Shown: positions 52,051 to 61,806, counted from the stretch's first letter. The stretch: 64,000 nt of DNA from Natronobacterium texcoconense (GCF_900104065.1 NZ_FNLC01000001.1:124001-188000), one strand, 5' to 3'. Made by a program: numbers and translations. The notes: a model not told the origin generated them from the letters alone.

Positions 52051-52983
52051 ATGAGTCACCAGCTTCCGGACGTGCAGGCAACGTCCCCCGAGGTCACCGT
52101 CGGGCTGAGTCAGGTCGGTGTCACCGGCGTCGAGAAACTCGTCAAGATCGCCCGCGAGGACAAGCGCCCGATCGTCCTCACCGCCGAGTTCGAGGTCTTC
52201 GTCGACCTCCCCGCGTGGCGCAAGGGTGCGGACATGAGCCGCAACATGGAGGTCATCGACGAAATTCTCGAGGACGCGACCCGCGAGGAGGCCTACCGCG
52301 TCGAAGAGGTCTGTGGCGACGCCGCCGAACGACTGCTCGAGAAACACGACTACACCTCTACCGCGAAGGTCGCGATGGAAGCGGAGTTCATGCGCCGCGA
52401 GCAGACGCCCGCGAGCGACCGCGAGACCCAGCACACCGTCGACATCATCGCCTCTGCGACCGCGACCGAGGAGGGCACGCGCGAGGAGATCGGCGCGGAA
52501 GTCACCGGAATGACCGTCTGTCCCTGCTCGCAGGGGATGTCGGCCGCACGCGCGAAGCAGACGCTCGAAGATCTGGGCGTCGAGGAAGAGACGATTACGG
52601 AATTCCTCGATCAGGTGCCACAGCCGGGCCACTCCCAGCGCGGACACGCGACGCTGACCGTCGAAGCGAACGGTGATCCGGACGTCGACCTCAACGACGT
52701 CATCGATCTCGCCCGTGACTCGATGAGCGCACGAATCTACAACCTTGCAAAGCGACCCGACGAGGACCACATGACCTACGAGGCCCACGCGGACGCAAAG
52801 TTCGTCGAGGACTGCGTTCGCTCGATGGCCGAAGGAGTCGTCGACGAGTTCGACCATCTGGACGACGACGCGGTGATCACGATGAAACAGTCCAACGACG
52901 AGTCGATCCACCAGCACAACGCCCACGCCGAGCGCGTCGTCGAGATGACGACGTTGCGTGAAGAAGTCAACGGCGACGAGTAG
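52051..52983 (+). CDS. mptA: GTP cyclohydrolase MptA (GTP cyclohydrolase IV)
   Basis: A 310-residue FolE2-family enzyme from the ATG at 52051 (MSHQLPDVQ); a nearer ATG at 52042 would add three residues. Typical segments are [33 protein letters not shown], the metal site in [17 protein letters not shown] (Cys ligands), and [11 protein letters not shown]. It opens GTP to a 7,8-dihydroneopterin 2',3'-cyclic phosphate, the first step of archaeal pterin and archaeosine/queuosine-type base synthesis. A candidate promoter lies in repeat copy 7. Confidence 0.95.
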   Translation: MSHQLPDVQATSPEVTVGLSQVGVTGVEKLVKIAREDKRPIVLTAEFEVFVDLPAWRKGADMSRNMEVIDEILEDATREEAYRVEEVCGDAAERLLEKHDYTSTAKVAMEAEFMRREQTPASDRETQHTVDIIASATATEEGTREEIGAEVTGMTVCPCSQGMSAARAKQTLEDLGVEEETITEFLDQVPQPGHSQRGHATLTVEANGDPDVDLNDVIDLARDSMSARIYNLAKRPDEDHMTYEAHADAKFVEDCVRSMAEGVVDEFDHLDDDAVITMKQSNDESIHQHNAHAERVVEMTTLREEVNGDE

Positions 52984-53069
52984 TACTAGTCCCGTTCCAA
53001 ACGTCGACTGGAGGGCCGAATCGAACTGCACCGACGGATTCGACCCTGCAGTTCAGGCCTGGACCGCCA

Positions 53070-53873
53070 CTAGAACGTCAATGGCTCCCCTTCTTCCCAG
53101 CGGGGTACGAACTCTTCCTGGACGTTCGCGGCGAACTCCGGGTCCTTCAGGTCGATCATTCCGAACGCATCACCAGAGGCGAGCGGATTTGGAATCTGGA
53201 TACAGACCTCGACGCCGTCGATGACGTTGAACGATCCCGTGACGTTGTCGTTGGTCCGGACGTGGAAGTCGTCCCGGCCCTGCAGCGAATTCCGGTACCG
53301 CTGGCCGACGTTTTCCGACAGCGCGTCGACCAGACTACGGCTCATCAATACGTTAACCGTTACACCACGGTCGAGTGCATCCTCTAGCTGTGCGAGAACG
53401 TCTTCCCCGGCGGTTTGCATGTCCCGCTGGGGGACCGGGTTCGCGGCGATCATCACGATGTCCTGGTCGGCTGCCGCGAGCCGTTCTAACAGCAGATCTT
53501 TCGTCTCGTCGGGGCCGACTGCGGCGGTCCAGAACTTCTCCTCGACGGGTTCGGCCGCGTCGAGTTCGTCCGAGAGTTCGTCGACGATCGACTCGTACTG
53601 GTCGGCTTTCTCGTCGAGTTCCCGTTTCTTGTCCTCGAGTAGCCGGTCGAGCGCGGTCGCAGGCTCGACGGCGACGTACTTTTTGGGTCGACTCGCGGTC
53701 TGGCTCCGGACGAGGTTGTACTGCTCGATGCTGTTCAGGACGTCGTAGATTCGCCCCATCGGAACGTCGCTCGCGCGCGACAACTCTTTGGCCGTTGTGG
53801 GGCCGGTGTTCAGCAGCGATCGGTACGCTCGAGCCTCGTACTCCGAGAGCCCGAGATCCCTGAGACTGGCCAT
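53070..53873 (-). CDS. TrmB-family transcriptional regulator
   Basis: A 267-residue protein. The N-terminal winged helix (about 1-75) has LGLSEYEARAYRSLLNTGPTTAKELSRASDVPMGRIYDVLNSIEQ. A coiled-coil linker rich in Glu and Lys (80-115) leads to a PLD-like TrmBL domain containing LLERLAAADQDIVMIAANPVP and NVTGSFNVIDGVEVCIQIPNP. TrmB proteins sense sugars or other metabolites and regulate metabolic genes in haloarchaea. It is 81 bases upstream, on the same strand, of the DUF255 protein's stop and 86 bases from mptA on the other side; its targets are unknown. Confidence 0.92.
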   Translation of the reverse strand: MASLRDLGLSEYEARAYRSLLNTGPTTAKELSRASDVPMGRIYDVLNSIEQYNLVRSQTASRPKKYVAVEPATALDRLLEDKKRELDEKADQYESIVDELSDELDAAEPVEEKFWTAAVGPDETKDLLLERLAAADQDIVMIAANPVPQRDMQTAGEDVLAQLEDALDRGVTVNVLMSRSLVDALSENVGQRYRNSLQGRDDFHVRTNDNVTGSFNVIDGVEVCIQIPNPLASGDAFGMIDLKDPEFAANVQEEFVPRWEEGEPLTF

Positions 53874-53954
53874 GTTCGAAACGAACCGGCCGAAGAAACA
53901 TAAACACTGTGGTAGTTTGATGGGAGAGCTATTCGAGCGTGTCAGGCCACAAAT

Positions 53955-55598
53955 CTACTCTAGAACGGACTGGACACGTTCGCTCAACTCCTCTGGAGTT
54001 TCGGCCGGTGTCGAGGTCTCGTCGCCGTGTTCGACGCGTGCCGTTCCCTCCTCGAGGTCGTCCGTCGCGTCCGGAACGACGACCTTCTCGTGGTCGGCCA
54101 TCCGGAGCGCCGCGCGGTGAAGATCCGAACCTGGGTCGTCCGCGACGTAAACGACGAGCGGCCCCTCGAGCAGTCGGGAGACTGCCGTCGCGTACTGTGC
54201 GATCTGGACGCCGAACCGTTCGCTCGCGCCCGCGAAGGCCTCGAGCGTCTCGCGTGCGTACTCGCGGTACTCGTCGTCGCCGGTCAGCGCTGCGAGGTCG
54301 ATCAAGGCGTCCGCGAGGGCGACGTTCGCGTCCAGCGGCCGGAGCGGTCGTTCGACCAGTCCGACGCCCTCCGTCGTTCCGTCGAGGAACGAGTCCCCGT
54401 CGTGGAGTCGATCGATCGTCGTATCCGCGACAGCCGTCGCCTCCTCGAGGACGCCGGTATCGAGCGTGCTCGCGGTCGTCGTCAGCGCCGTCAGCGCGCG
54501 GGCCTGATTCGTCAGCAGCGGATCGTTCTCGTCGCTCGAGTCAGTATTCGCGTGGGCGTGTGCGACGACGCCGTCGGAGATGAGGCCCTCGCGTAGCGTC
54601 TCGAGTGCGCGCTCGGCGTACCGGCGTGCGCGTTCGTCGTCGGTGTAGGCGTAGTAGGTGAGCAGGCCGTCGATCGCCAGCGCGTTCGGCCCGGCGAAGA
54701 CGCCGTCGTCGACCGGCGGGTCGTCCGCAGCCTCGCGGTTGGTTGCGTCGATGCCGTGAGCCGCTGCCTCGCCGGGTGCTTGGCTGTTGGCGAAGGCGTC
54801 GACGTCGCCGTTCCACAGCGTCGTCGTCAGGAACTCGATCGTCCGTTCGGCGGGCTCACGGTACTCGTTGCTGCCGGTGAGTAGGTAGGCGTTCGCGAAC
54901 GCGCGCACGAGCGCGCCGTTGGAGTCCAGCAGTTTCTCGTGTTGCAGTCCGGACCAGTCGCGATCCGTCGCGAACCGGTAGAAGCCGCCGTCGTACTCGT
55001 CGAGCAGGTTCGCGCTCACCGCGTCGAACGACCGTAATGCCATCTCGCGGTCGCGCTTGAGCGCGAACTCGAGGGCGTCGGGTAGCGGGAACTTCGGACT
55101 CTCGCCCCAGCCGCCGGCGACCTCGTCGTAGGTATCGGTGAGGTGGCCGAGCATGCCGGTTTCGATCTCTGCGGTGAGTTTACCCGCTGGTGGCTCGTCC
55201 TCCCGGAGCGGTCGGGGGATACGGGCCGCGCCGCTGCCTTTCGTCTGCCACATGGTCCGGACGCTATCGAGTACCTGCCGCATCCCGTCGGGGCCGAGAT
55301 AGCCCGCGCCCGTGAGGACCTTTCCATCGGGAGCGAGGAAGACGGTCGACGGGAACCCACCCATATTGTATCGGTCGCGGACGCGCGGGTAACGGTCGAC
55401 GTCGACCCGAATCGGGACGAAACTGTCGTTGACGTTCGCCGCGATGCGTGGCTCCCCGTAGGTCTCGTCGTCCATCTCGTGGCAGTGATCGCACCACGTC
55501 GCAGTCAGCGAGAGCAACACCGGGATATCGGCCTCCGCAGCCTCGTCGAAGGCCGCCTGTCCCCACTCGCGCCACTCGACGCGCGTCGTATCGTTCAT
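53955..55598 (-). CDS. DUF255 thioredoxin-domain / alpha-barrel protein (YyaL-like)
   Basis: A 547-residue protein. The N-terminal thioredoxin-like domain (about 1-130) has TATWCDHCHEMD with a CDHC active site (residues 36-39) and GGFPSTVFLAPDG. The rest is an alpha/alpha barrel like N-acylglucosamine epimerases (KFPLPDALEFALKRD; GGFYRFATDRDWSGLQHEKLL; NALAIDGLLTYYAY). Related bacterial YyaL and human SPATA20 are full-length near 680 residues, so this is somewhat shorter. Function unresolved. Monocistronic. Confidence 0.88.
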   Translation of the reverse strand: MNDTTRVEWREWGQAAFDEAAEADIPVLLSLTATWCDHCHEMDDETYGEPRIAANVNDSFVPIRVDVDRYPRVRDRYNMGGFPSTVFLAPDGKVLTGAGYLGPDGMRQVLDSVRTMWQTKGSGAARIPRPLREDEPPAGKLTAEIETGMLGHLTDTYDEVAGGWGESPKFPLPDALEFALKRDREMALRSFDAVSANLLDEYDGGFYRFATDRDWSGLQHEKLLDSNGALVRAFANAYLLTGSNEYREPAERTIEFLTTTLWNGDVDAFANSQAPGEAAAHGIDATNREAADDPPVDDGVFAGPNALAIDGLLTYYAYTDDERARRYAERALETLREGLISDGVVAHAHANTDSSDENDPLLTNQARALTALTTTASTLDTGVLEEATAVADTTIDRLHDGDSFLDGTTEGVGLVERPLRPLDANVALADALIDLAALTGDDEYREYARETLEAFAGASERFGVQIAQYATAVSRLLEGPLVVYVADDPGSDLHRAALRMADHEKVVVPDATDDLEEGTARVEHGDETSTPAETPEELSERVQSVLE

Positions 55599-55734
55599 AT
55601 CCGACCCTCGTCTGTCGCGGGCGTAAGCCCTTCGTTCGTCTCCTCGGCCCCGGTTCTGTCAACTCGGTCCCGGCGCCTTCAGCGCGAGCGACCGAGAGTA
55701 AAGGGTTTTCAGGCTCGGTCGGCTATATTCCGTC

Positions 55735-56319
55735 ATGCTCCGGTGGATCTTCGCGCTGTTGCTCATCCCGTTTCTCGATGCGATGTTGCTCGGCATCGTC
55801 GTCTGGGAGCTCGCCGCTATCACCTGGGTCGGGATGGTACTACTCGTCGTCCTGACCGGACTGATCGGAATGCTACTCGTCCGTGCGGAGGGACGGCGAA
55901 CGATACGGAAGATGCAACGCTCGCTGGCTCAGGGAGAGCCGCCGACGAACGAACTGTTAGACGGCGGGCTGTTGATCGCCGCCGGAGCCTTCCTCCTGAC
56001 TCCGGGACTGGTGACGGACCTGATCGGATTCCTGCTGGTGATCCCGCTCACCAGGATCCCGATCCGTGCCGGCCTCAAGCGGTACGTGATCGTTCCCTAC
56101 GCCGACAAGAAGACGGGCGGTCTCGCGAGCGGCCAGGTCTGGACGGTCGGTTTCCCCGAGGACGTCGACCCGACCCAGGGCGGCGGACCGGCGGGATCGT
56201 CCGGGTCCTCGAGTAGCGGTGGGACGTACGACCTCGGTGAGGACTCTTACACGGTTGATCTCGGTGAGAGTGACACGACTGACGAGGAACCGGACGACAG
56301 CGACCCCTTCGCTCGGTAG
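55735..56319 (+). CDS. FxsA family membrane protein
   Basis: A 194-residue protein. Two N-terminal membrane helices (about 4-24, 28-48) carry IFALLLIPFLDAMLLGIVV. ELLDGGLLIAAGAFLLTPGLVTDLIGFLLVIP is the FxsA core. The C-terminal 60 residues are Gly/Ser/Asp-rich and disordered, a halophilic addition. FxsA relieves phage-exclusion toxicity in E. coli; its archaeal role is unknown. It precedes the tRNA-Ile gene by 67 bases on the same strand. Confidence 0.9.
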   Translation: MLRWIFALLLIPFLDAMLLGIVVWELAAITWVGMVLLVVLTGLIGMLLVRAEGRRTIRKMQRSLAQGEPPTNELLDGGLLIAAGAFLLTPGLVTDLIGFLLVIPLTRIPIRAGLKRYVIVPYADKKTGGLASGQVWTVGFPEDVDPTQGGGPAGSSGSSSSGGTYDLGEDSYTVDLGESDTTDEEPDDSDPFAR

Positions 56320-56348
56320 GGGTTCGCACGGAACGATCGGAAAGAAAC

Positions 56349-56358
56349 GCTTAAACAT
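56349..56358 (+). promoter_or_regulatory. promoter element of the tRNA-Ile gene
   Basis: GCTTAAACAT ends 28 bases before the mature tRNA 5' end, the position expected for a haloarchaeal TATA box. Confidence 0.5.
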
Positions 56359-56386
56359 ACCACCGCGCAATGAACGAGTGCGAAGC

Positions 56387-56460
56387 GGGCCGATAGCTCA
56401 ATTAGGTTGAGCGCCACTCTGATAAGGTGGAGGCTCTCGGTTCAAATCCGAGTCGGCCCA
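56387..56460 (+). tRNA. tRNA-Ile (anticodon GAT)
   Basis: A 74-base cloverleaf without intron: acceptor stem GGGCCGA / TCGGCCC with discriminator A at 56460, D-arm GCTC/GAGC, anticodon stem CCACT/GGTGG with loop CTGATAA (anticodon GAT at 56421-56423), T-arm CTCGG-TTCAAAT-CCGAG. CCA is not encoded. The 3' end from the T-arm onwards is repeated 137 bases downstream, which points to past element integration at this gene. Confidence 0.97.
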
Positions 56461-56506
56461 TATTCTCGCGGCGAACAAATTCGTGAGCCGCGGATATGGA
56501 ATCCGA
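56440..56506 (+). repeat. tRNA-Ile 3' end plus flank, left copy of attachment-like duplication
   Basis: The 23 bases at 56440-56462 (GTTCAAATCC...CCCATA) are identical to 56577-56599. Beyond them both copies continue with related sequence (TTCT, GGCGA, CAAA, TCG, GAGC, GGAATCC) for about 40 more bases. Confidence 0.85.
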
Positions 56507-56576
56507 TCGGATTTGAAGTAGAGAAGTCGCAGTCCGCGCAACGAGCGAAGCGAGTGAGCAGAACCGTCTTCGCGTA

Positions 56577-56639
56577 GTTCAAATCCGAGTCGGCCCATAC
56601 TTCTGGGGCGAGCAAACTCGAGAGCGACTACGGAATCCA
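56577..56639 (+). repeat. tRNA-Ile 3' end plus flank, right copy
   Basis: A direct repeat of the tRNA 3' half-arm and its flank without the rest of the tRNA. The 114 bases between the two exact cores hold an AATCCGATCGGATT palindrome (56501-56514) and a REP-like GCGAAGCGAGTGAGC string, but no gene. It looks like attL/attR left after most of an integrated element was lost. Confidence 0.8.
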
Positions 56640-56695
56640 ACTTGAGGTGAGCAATAATAGAAATCGCCGAATCGTCGGCGACGATCACGCGTCGA

Positions 56696-57097
56696 TCAGT
56701 CGTCTGCGGCCGCGGCTTCTCCTTCCTTGATGTGGTCGACGATCTCGTCGGTCTCGGCGACGAACTCGTCGACGTCGACCTCGTTCCCGTGAAGGATCGT
56801 CGAGAAGTACCGCGTCTCGCTTGCGATGTTGACCGTCTCCTCGAGTTCGACCTCCGACACCTCGTCCAGTCGTGCCTCTTGCTTGTGGAAGTAGGTGCAG
56901 TACGGACAGCTGATAGCGGCTGCGACGCCGACGCCGACGAGGGCCTTCTCGCGTGCGGTCAGTTCGGTCTCGCCAAACGTGAGGTCTCGAAAGAGCCCCC
57001 AGCTGTGGTCGCCTGCCGGTTCCGCGATCGTTTCCATCCAGCTCGGAACCTGTCCGAGGGACTCTTCGATCTCCATTCGTGCTTGTTCTGATACCAT
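56696..57097 (-). CDS. AhpD-like / carboxymuconolactone decarboxylase-family protein
   Basis: A 133-residue helical protein with the redox motif CPYCTYFH (Cys64, Cys67, His71) in VGVAAAISCPYCTYFHKQEA, and a preceding TAREKALVGVG. This is the AhpD-type active site, used to reduce peroxiredoxin partners or handle peroxides. A carboxymuconolactone decarboxylase role is less likely given the CxxC. It is 132 bases from the neighbouring regulator gene on the same strand. Confidence 0.88.
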   Translation of the reverse strand: MVSEQARMEIEESLGQVPSWMETIAEPAGDHSWGLFRDLTFGETELTAREKALVGVGVAAAISCPYCTYFHKQEARLDEVSEVELEETVNIASETRYFSTILHGNEVDVDEFVAETDEIVDHIKEGEAAAADD

Positions 57098-57229
57098 AAT
57101 GATAGTCCTCCGCAGAAACGGCTACGATTCGGTACGTCACGTAGCTATCTGGCGGGATTTCGTCACCGGTTACCGTCGATGCAGACAATGATTCCCGTTC
57201 ACCACCTGCAACTGAACTGATCCGCGTCC

Positions 57230-58036
57230 TCATTCCGACGAGTCGGCAGCCAGTTGTCGCGCGTCCCGTCGGTAAGAGGCGTAGATCGATTCCGCCCACT
57301 CGCGGGCCTCGGGCGCATCCGTGTCGACGAACGCCTGTACCGTTCCGTTGATCGGGTTGTAACAACTGATCCCGATCCGGTCATCGAAGAGACAGACGCC
57401 GTACGGCGGGAGGTCGTCGTGAACCAGTATGGTGAGGTTCCCGCTCTCGAGCGGGCCGGTGCAGTGGTCAGGATACTGCGAGCGGACGTACCTGGCGACA
57501 CTCGGCGGATCGACGATTTCCGCGTCCATTCCCTCGAGAACGCGATTCCGAAACTCGTCGCGGCAGGGCTCGAGCAGGGCCAGGTCGGAGCCGACGAACC
57601 GGAATCTGTCGGTCTCCCCTAGCAGGGAAGTAAAGCGGTTTATCGGCTGATACGGTCCGTCAGCGTCGGCGACCGTTACGACGGCGTCCGACGCCATGTC
57701 GATCGTAAAGCCGTCCGCTTCGTTCGGTAGCCGCTCCCAGACGTCCCGGAGTTTGTGCTCGGTGTCGATCCGCTCGAGGAGGTCCCGCATTCCTGACGCG
57801 ACGAACGCTCCCAGTTCCGTCGCCTCGTACTGATGACCGTTCCTGACGACCCAGTGGCGTTGCTCGAACTGCCGTACCAGTCGGCTGACTGTCGACGACG
57901 ATGCGCCGGTCACGTCTCGAAGCTGGGATCGACTTCGGGGTCGGTCGGCTAACGCAACGAGGGCACTGACCCTGTGTTCCGACCGAGCGAGGAACGCGAT
58001 GTCCTCGAGCGACGTATCTGCAGGGCTCTGTAACAT
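57230..58036 (-). CDS. HTH/FilR1-domain transcriptional regulator
   Basis: A 268-residue protein. The N-terminal winged helix (about 12-85) has EHRVSALVALADRPRSRSQLRDVTGASSSTVSRLVRQFEQRHWV. The C-terminal FilR1-type domain has PYGVCLFDDRIGISCYNPINGTVQAFVDTDAPEAREWAESIYASYRRDA, ending the same way as the broken regulator at 31071-31840. These regulators are common in haloarchaea; ligands are mostly unknown. It could control the AhpD-like gene downstream or the divergent/nearby lactate dehydrogenase. Confidence 0.9.
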   Translation of the reverse strand: MLQSPADTSLEDIAFLARSEHRVSALVALADRPRSRSQLRDVTGASSSTVSRLVRQFEQRHWVVRNGHQYEATELGAFVASGMRDLLERIDTEHKLRDVWERLPNEADGFTIDMASDAVVTVADADGPYQPINRFTSLLGETDRFRFVGSDLALLEPCRDEFRNRVLEGMDAEIVDPPSVARYVRSQYPDHCTGPLESGNLTILVHDDLPPYGVCLFDDRIGISCYNPINGTVQAFVDTDAPEAREWAESIYASYRRDARQLAADSSE

Positions 58037-58192
58037 AGTGGTCGTACGTCAGGGAGTATCATAGCTTTAGGCCACGATTCGAGTGTATTTCTCCGCAACA
58101 GCCACTATCTCGACATCAAAACTCCAATTTAGTACGACGATTCGAAAACGATAGCTCTGCCTCGTCGGCTCGAGTTCCGCTCTCGAAGAGCG

Positions 58193-61100
58193 TTACTCGA
58201 GCGCGTCGGCGACGACCTCGATCGGCGTCGGTGGCTTCTCGCCTGCGGGTCGGTTCTCGAGTTGGGTACGACAGGATGCGCCGGGGGCGACGACGCGGTC
58301 GCCGTCGCTGTTTGCGACCTGGTCGTAGAGGATGCTCGCGATGGCGTCGCTCATCGAGCCGTGTTCGGCCTCGTAGCCGAAGGAGCCGGCCATGCCACAG
58401 CAGCCCGAGTCGAGCGGGTCGACTCCGTACCCGGCCCGGCGGAGGACGCCGACGGCGTGGTGGTCTTTCGCTGTCGCCTTCTGGTGGCAGTGTCCGTGGT
58501 AGGTCAGGTCCTCGTCGGTCGCGTCGAACGCGATGGACTCGTCCAGCCGGAACGTGTCCACGTACTCGCAGACGCCGTACGTTGCGCTTGCGACCGTCTC
58601 GACTGTCTCGTCGTCGAGCAGGTCGAGGTAGTCCGACTGCAGCATGACGGCGTCGGAGGGTTCGACGACGACCACATCGTACCCGTCTGCAACCTCCGGC
58701 GCGAGGTGCTCGACGTTCTCGACGGCGGTGTCGCGGGCCTGCTCGAGAAAGCCCTTCGAGAAGGCAGGGCGGCCGGTATCGCCCAGTTCGTCGGGGACGG
58801 CGACGTGGACGCCCGCGGCCTCGAGGACGCGAACGGCGGCTCTGCCGGCGTCGGGATTGCTGTAGTTAGTGTAGGTGTCGGGGTAGAGGACGACCTTCCG
58901 TTCGGCCTCCGATTCCGGAACTGTACAGCCGCCGCGTTCGTCGAACCAATCGCGGAACGTCTGTCCGTGGAACGTCGGCAGCGGCCGGTTAGAATCGATG
59001 CCGAGCGTGGTTTCGAGCAGCCAGCGTGCGCCGGGCACTTTGGGAAGGATATTCGACAGCGGCGCGAACCGGCTACCGAGCCTCGAGAGCGAGTCGACGT
59101 TCGCGAAGAGCCGATCCCGGAGCGTCGCGCCGTTTCGCTCGTGGTACTCGTGAGTCACTTCGGCCTTGAGCTTCGCCATGTCGACCTCGCTCGGACAGTC
59201 AATGGCACAGCCCTTGCAGCCGATACAGAGCCCCATCACCTCCTCGACGAACTCGTCGGAGAAGGCCTCACCGGGCTCGAGGTCGCCGCTCATCGCCTGC
59301 CGAAGGGCGTTCGCTCGGCCGCGGGTGGCCGTGATCTCCTCCTGGCTGGCCCGGTAGGTCGGACACATCACGCCGCCGGTCGTCGACTGCTCGCCGCGAC
59401 AGCCACCACAGCCGTGACAGAGTTCGACCATCCCCTGGAACCCGTTGTCGTTGTCCCACTCGAGGGTCGGCTCGAAGCCGGAGTCGAACTCGTAGTCGGG
59501 GTCGAACCGGAGGTTCTCTCGCAGATCTGTCGGGTTTTCCTCGCGGAAGACGACCTGGCCCGGATTCAGGATCCAGTCGGGATCGAACGCGGTCTTGAGA
59601 TCCTGGAACGTCTCCCAGAGTTCCTCGCCGTACCGTTTTCGGTTCCACTGGGTGCGGGCGCGACCGTCGCCGTGTTCGCCCGAAACGGAGCCGTCCAGTT
59701 CGACCACGAGGTCGGTCACGTCGTCGGCGATGCCGTGCAACTGGTCGAGTCCGGTTTCGGTCTTCGTGTTGATCAGCGGCCGGACGTGAAGGACACCGGG
59801 GCCCGCGTGGGCGTAGAAGGTGGCGTACGTGTCGTGTTTCTCGAGGATCGCCTCGAACCGCTCGACGAACGTCGGGAGGTTCTCGGGTGGGATCGCGGTG
59901 TCCTCGATGAACGAGATGTGTTTCTCGTCGGTGGTTCGCGAGAGCAAGATCGGGAGCCCCGACTTGCGCAGTTTCCACAGTTTCGCGCGTTCGGCGTCGT
60001 CGTAGGCCTCGAGCGCGTCGATCGCCAGCGCGTCGGCCTCGAGTGTGGGCGCATCGCCGGCTGGCTCGCCGTCCGCGGTTGCGTCGGGACAGCGATCCGC
60101 GAGCAGTCCCGCGACCTGTTCGCGGCCGTGGTCTGCGTCGTCGGCGTAGAATTCGACGAGGAGGACGGCGTTCGTTCCCTCCGGCAGGATTTCGGTGACG
60201 GGACCGAACTCCGCGGTACCCCGGGCCAGGTCGATCAGCACGTCGTCTAACACTTCTACCGCCGCTGGATCGTGCTCGAGGATCGGTGCGACGTCTTCCA
60301 TCGCGTCGTGGAGGTCCCGGTAACACAGCAGGGAGACGGCCTTCGTTTCGGGAACCGGCTCGAGCGAGACGGTCGCTTCGGTGACGATCGCGAGCGTCCC
60401 CTCGCTGCCGGCCAGCAATCGTGCGAGGTTGACGGTGCCGGGTTCGCCGGTTTCTTCGCCACCCGGAAGGGTATCCCCTCGAGCCTCGGCGACGAGTCGA
60501 TCCAGGTTGTAGCCGGAGACGTTGCGTTTGAGGTCGGGATAGGTCTCGTCGATCAGATCGTCCTTCTCCGCTACGATGCGTTGCACCTCGGCGTAGATCC
60601 GCCCCTCGAGGTCGCCGTCGGGGTCGGCGCGCTCGTCGATCTCCTCGAGCGTGACCTCGCCAAACTCCGTGACGGTCCCGTCGGCGAGCACGACCTCCGC
60701 GGATTCGACGTAGGCGTCGGTCTTGCCGTACTTCAGCGAGTGTGATCCGGTCGAGTTGTTGCCGATCGCGCCGCCGATCGCGCTCTTGTCACCCCATGCG
60801 GGGTCGGGCGCGAACTTCAGGCCGTGGGGGGAAAGCGCCTCGTTGAGCGTCCCGAGGACCGTTCCGGGCTGGACCGTCGCGAGCGCCTCGTCGGGATCGA
60901 TCGCCCGAATCTCGTCCATGTGCCGCGTAAAGTCCAGGACGACGGCTCGGTTGACCGTCTGTCCGGCCAGACTCGTCCCACCGCCACGCGGGAGGACCGG
61001 AATCTGTCGCTTCGAACAGTACTCGAGAACGGCGGCGACGTCGTCGGTCGACTCCGGGAAGACGACGGCGATTGGCGTCATCTCGTAGGCGCTGGCGTCC

Positions 61101-61258
61101 GTTGCGTACAGCTGGCGGGAGTACGAATCCGCCCGGACGTCACAGCCGACGAGTTTCTCGAGGTCGGCGACCAGCGCCGGCCGATCGACGTCGTCGCTCC
61201 GGTAATCGTAGTTCGTACGCCGGTCCGTCGCTGGATCGGCGCTCGGCTCGAGGGACAT
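58193..61258 (-). CDS. FAD/Fe-S D-lactate dehydrogenase-type oxidoreductase
   Basis: A 1021-residue fusion. The FAD-binding PCMH domain (about 45-230) has PVLPRGGGTSLAGQTVNRAVVLDF, and the FAD-oxidase C domain follows (about 290-560). Ferredoxin-type sites include CHGCGGCRGEQS and CIGCKGCAIDCPSEVDM (4Fe-4S). The C-terminal CCG domains contain YHGHCHQKATAKDH and DSGCCGMAGSFGYEAEH. The arrangement matches membrane-associated D-lactate (or glycolate/2-hydroxyglutarate) dehydrogenases that pass electrons to quinone. Substrate is inferred. Monocistronic, transcribed away from gcdH. Confidence 0.9.
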   Translation of the reverse strand: MSLEPSADPATDRRTNYDYRSDDVDRPALVADLEKLVGCDVRADSYSRQLYATDASAYEMTPIAVVFPESTDDVAAVLEYCSKRQIPVLPRGGGTSLAGQTVNRAVVLDFTRHMDEIRAIDPDEALATVQPGTVLGTLNEALSPHGLKFAPDPAWGDKSAIGGAIGNNSTGSHSLKYGKTDAYVESAEVVLADGTVTEFGEVTLEEIDERADPDGDLEGRIYAEVQRIVAEKDDLIDETYPDLKRNVSGYNLDRLVAEARGDTLPGGEETGEPGTVNLARLLAGSEGTLAIVTEATVSLEPVPETKAVSLLCYRDLHDAMEDVAPILEHDPAAVEVLDDVLIDLARGTAEFGPVTEILPEGTNAVLLVEFYADDADHGREQVAGLLADRCPDATADGEPAGDAPTLEADALAIDALEAYDDAERAKLWKLRKSGLPILLSRTTDEKHISFIEDTAIPPENLPTFVERFEAILEKHDTYATFYAHAGPGVLHVRPLINTKTETGLDQLHGIADDVTDLVVELDGSVSGEHGDGRARTQWNRKRYGEELWETFQDLKTAFDPDWILNPGQVVFREENPTDLRENLRFDPDYEFDSGFEPTLEWDNDNGFQGMVELCHGCGGCRGEQSTTGGVMCPTYRASQEEITATRGRANALRQAMSGDLEPGEAFSDEFVEEVMGLCIGCKGCAIDCPSEVDMAKLKAEVTHEYHERNGATLRDRLFANVDSLSRLGSRFAPLSNILPKVPGARWLLETTLGIDSNRPLPTFHGQTFRDWFDERGGCTVPESEAERKVVLYPDTYTNYSNPDAGRAAVRVLEAAGVHVAVPDELGDTGRPAFSKGFLEQARDTAVENVEHLAPEVADGYDVVVVEPSDAVMLQSDYLDLLDDETVETVASATYGVCEYVDTFRLDESIAFDATDEDLTYHGHCHQKATAKDHHAVGVLRRAGYGVDPLDSGCCGMAGSFGYEAEHGSMSDAIASILYDQVANSDGDRVVAPGASCRTQLENRPAGEKPPTPIEVVADALE

Positions 61259-61806
61259 ATCCGTCCCTTGCCGCTTGGTAACTTAAACCGTCGGCTTCTC
61301 GGCCGTCGACCCATCGGACAAACAAGGTTCGTCCCCCAGCGTCGATTCCAGTGTCGTGTCACCCTCACGGAACGACGCGGTCCGTCCCCGACCAATTCAT
61401 AGATAATATATCTATATCTGATTATTTACTATATGTTGTTGGTGGGTAGGGTGTTCGAAAAGGCTGTCTTGAACACTATGAAAGAAGGTATGAACCGAAC
61501 CCTATTATCAGGTTGCCTCCAATTTATGTGGATATTGGAAGCAAAGGAGTTGTAGGGCCAATATATGCGCCATTCCGAAATAGTGTCTGTAGGTCGGCAG
61601 TTGGACAGATATACAAAATATATTACTGTATTCGTCTCGTCGAAGCGATGGGAACGATTGCGTCCGAGTACGGCACTGGTTTCGTCCGCTCGAGCACCGA
61701 AATCCCTCAGCTTCTTCTCGACTCGACAACAAATCAGCTATCGAGGCTGTTTCCCGCTCGATTCGATCACCGCAATACCTATTGTGCTATTGACGGAGTA
61801 TCACGT
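61259..61806. other. 548-bp divergent spacer with AT-rich segment
   Basis: Holds the promoters of the lactate dehydrogenase-type gene and gcdH. 61395-61640 is strikingly AT-rich. It includes a perfect TAGATA-3-TATCTA inverted repeat (61400-61414). A frame across 61513-61806 is open into gcdH (for example LPPIYVDIGSKGVVGPIYA) but lacks halophilic codon bias. It may be a remnant of foreign DNA; no transposase was recognised. Confidence 0.45.
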
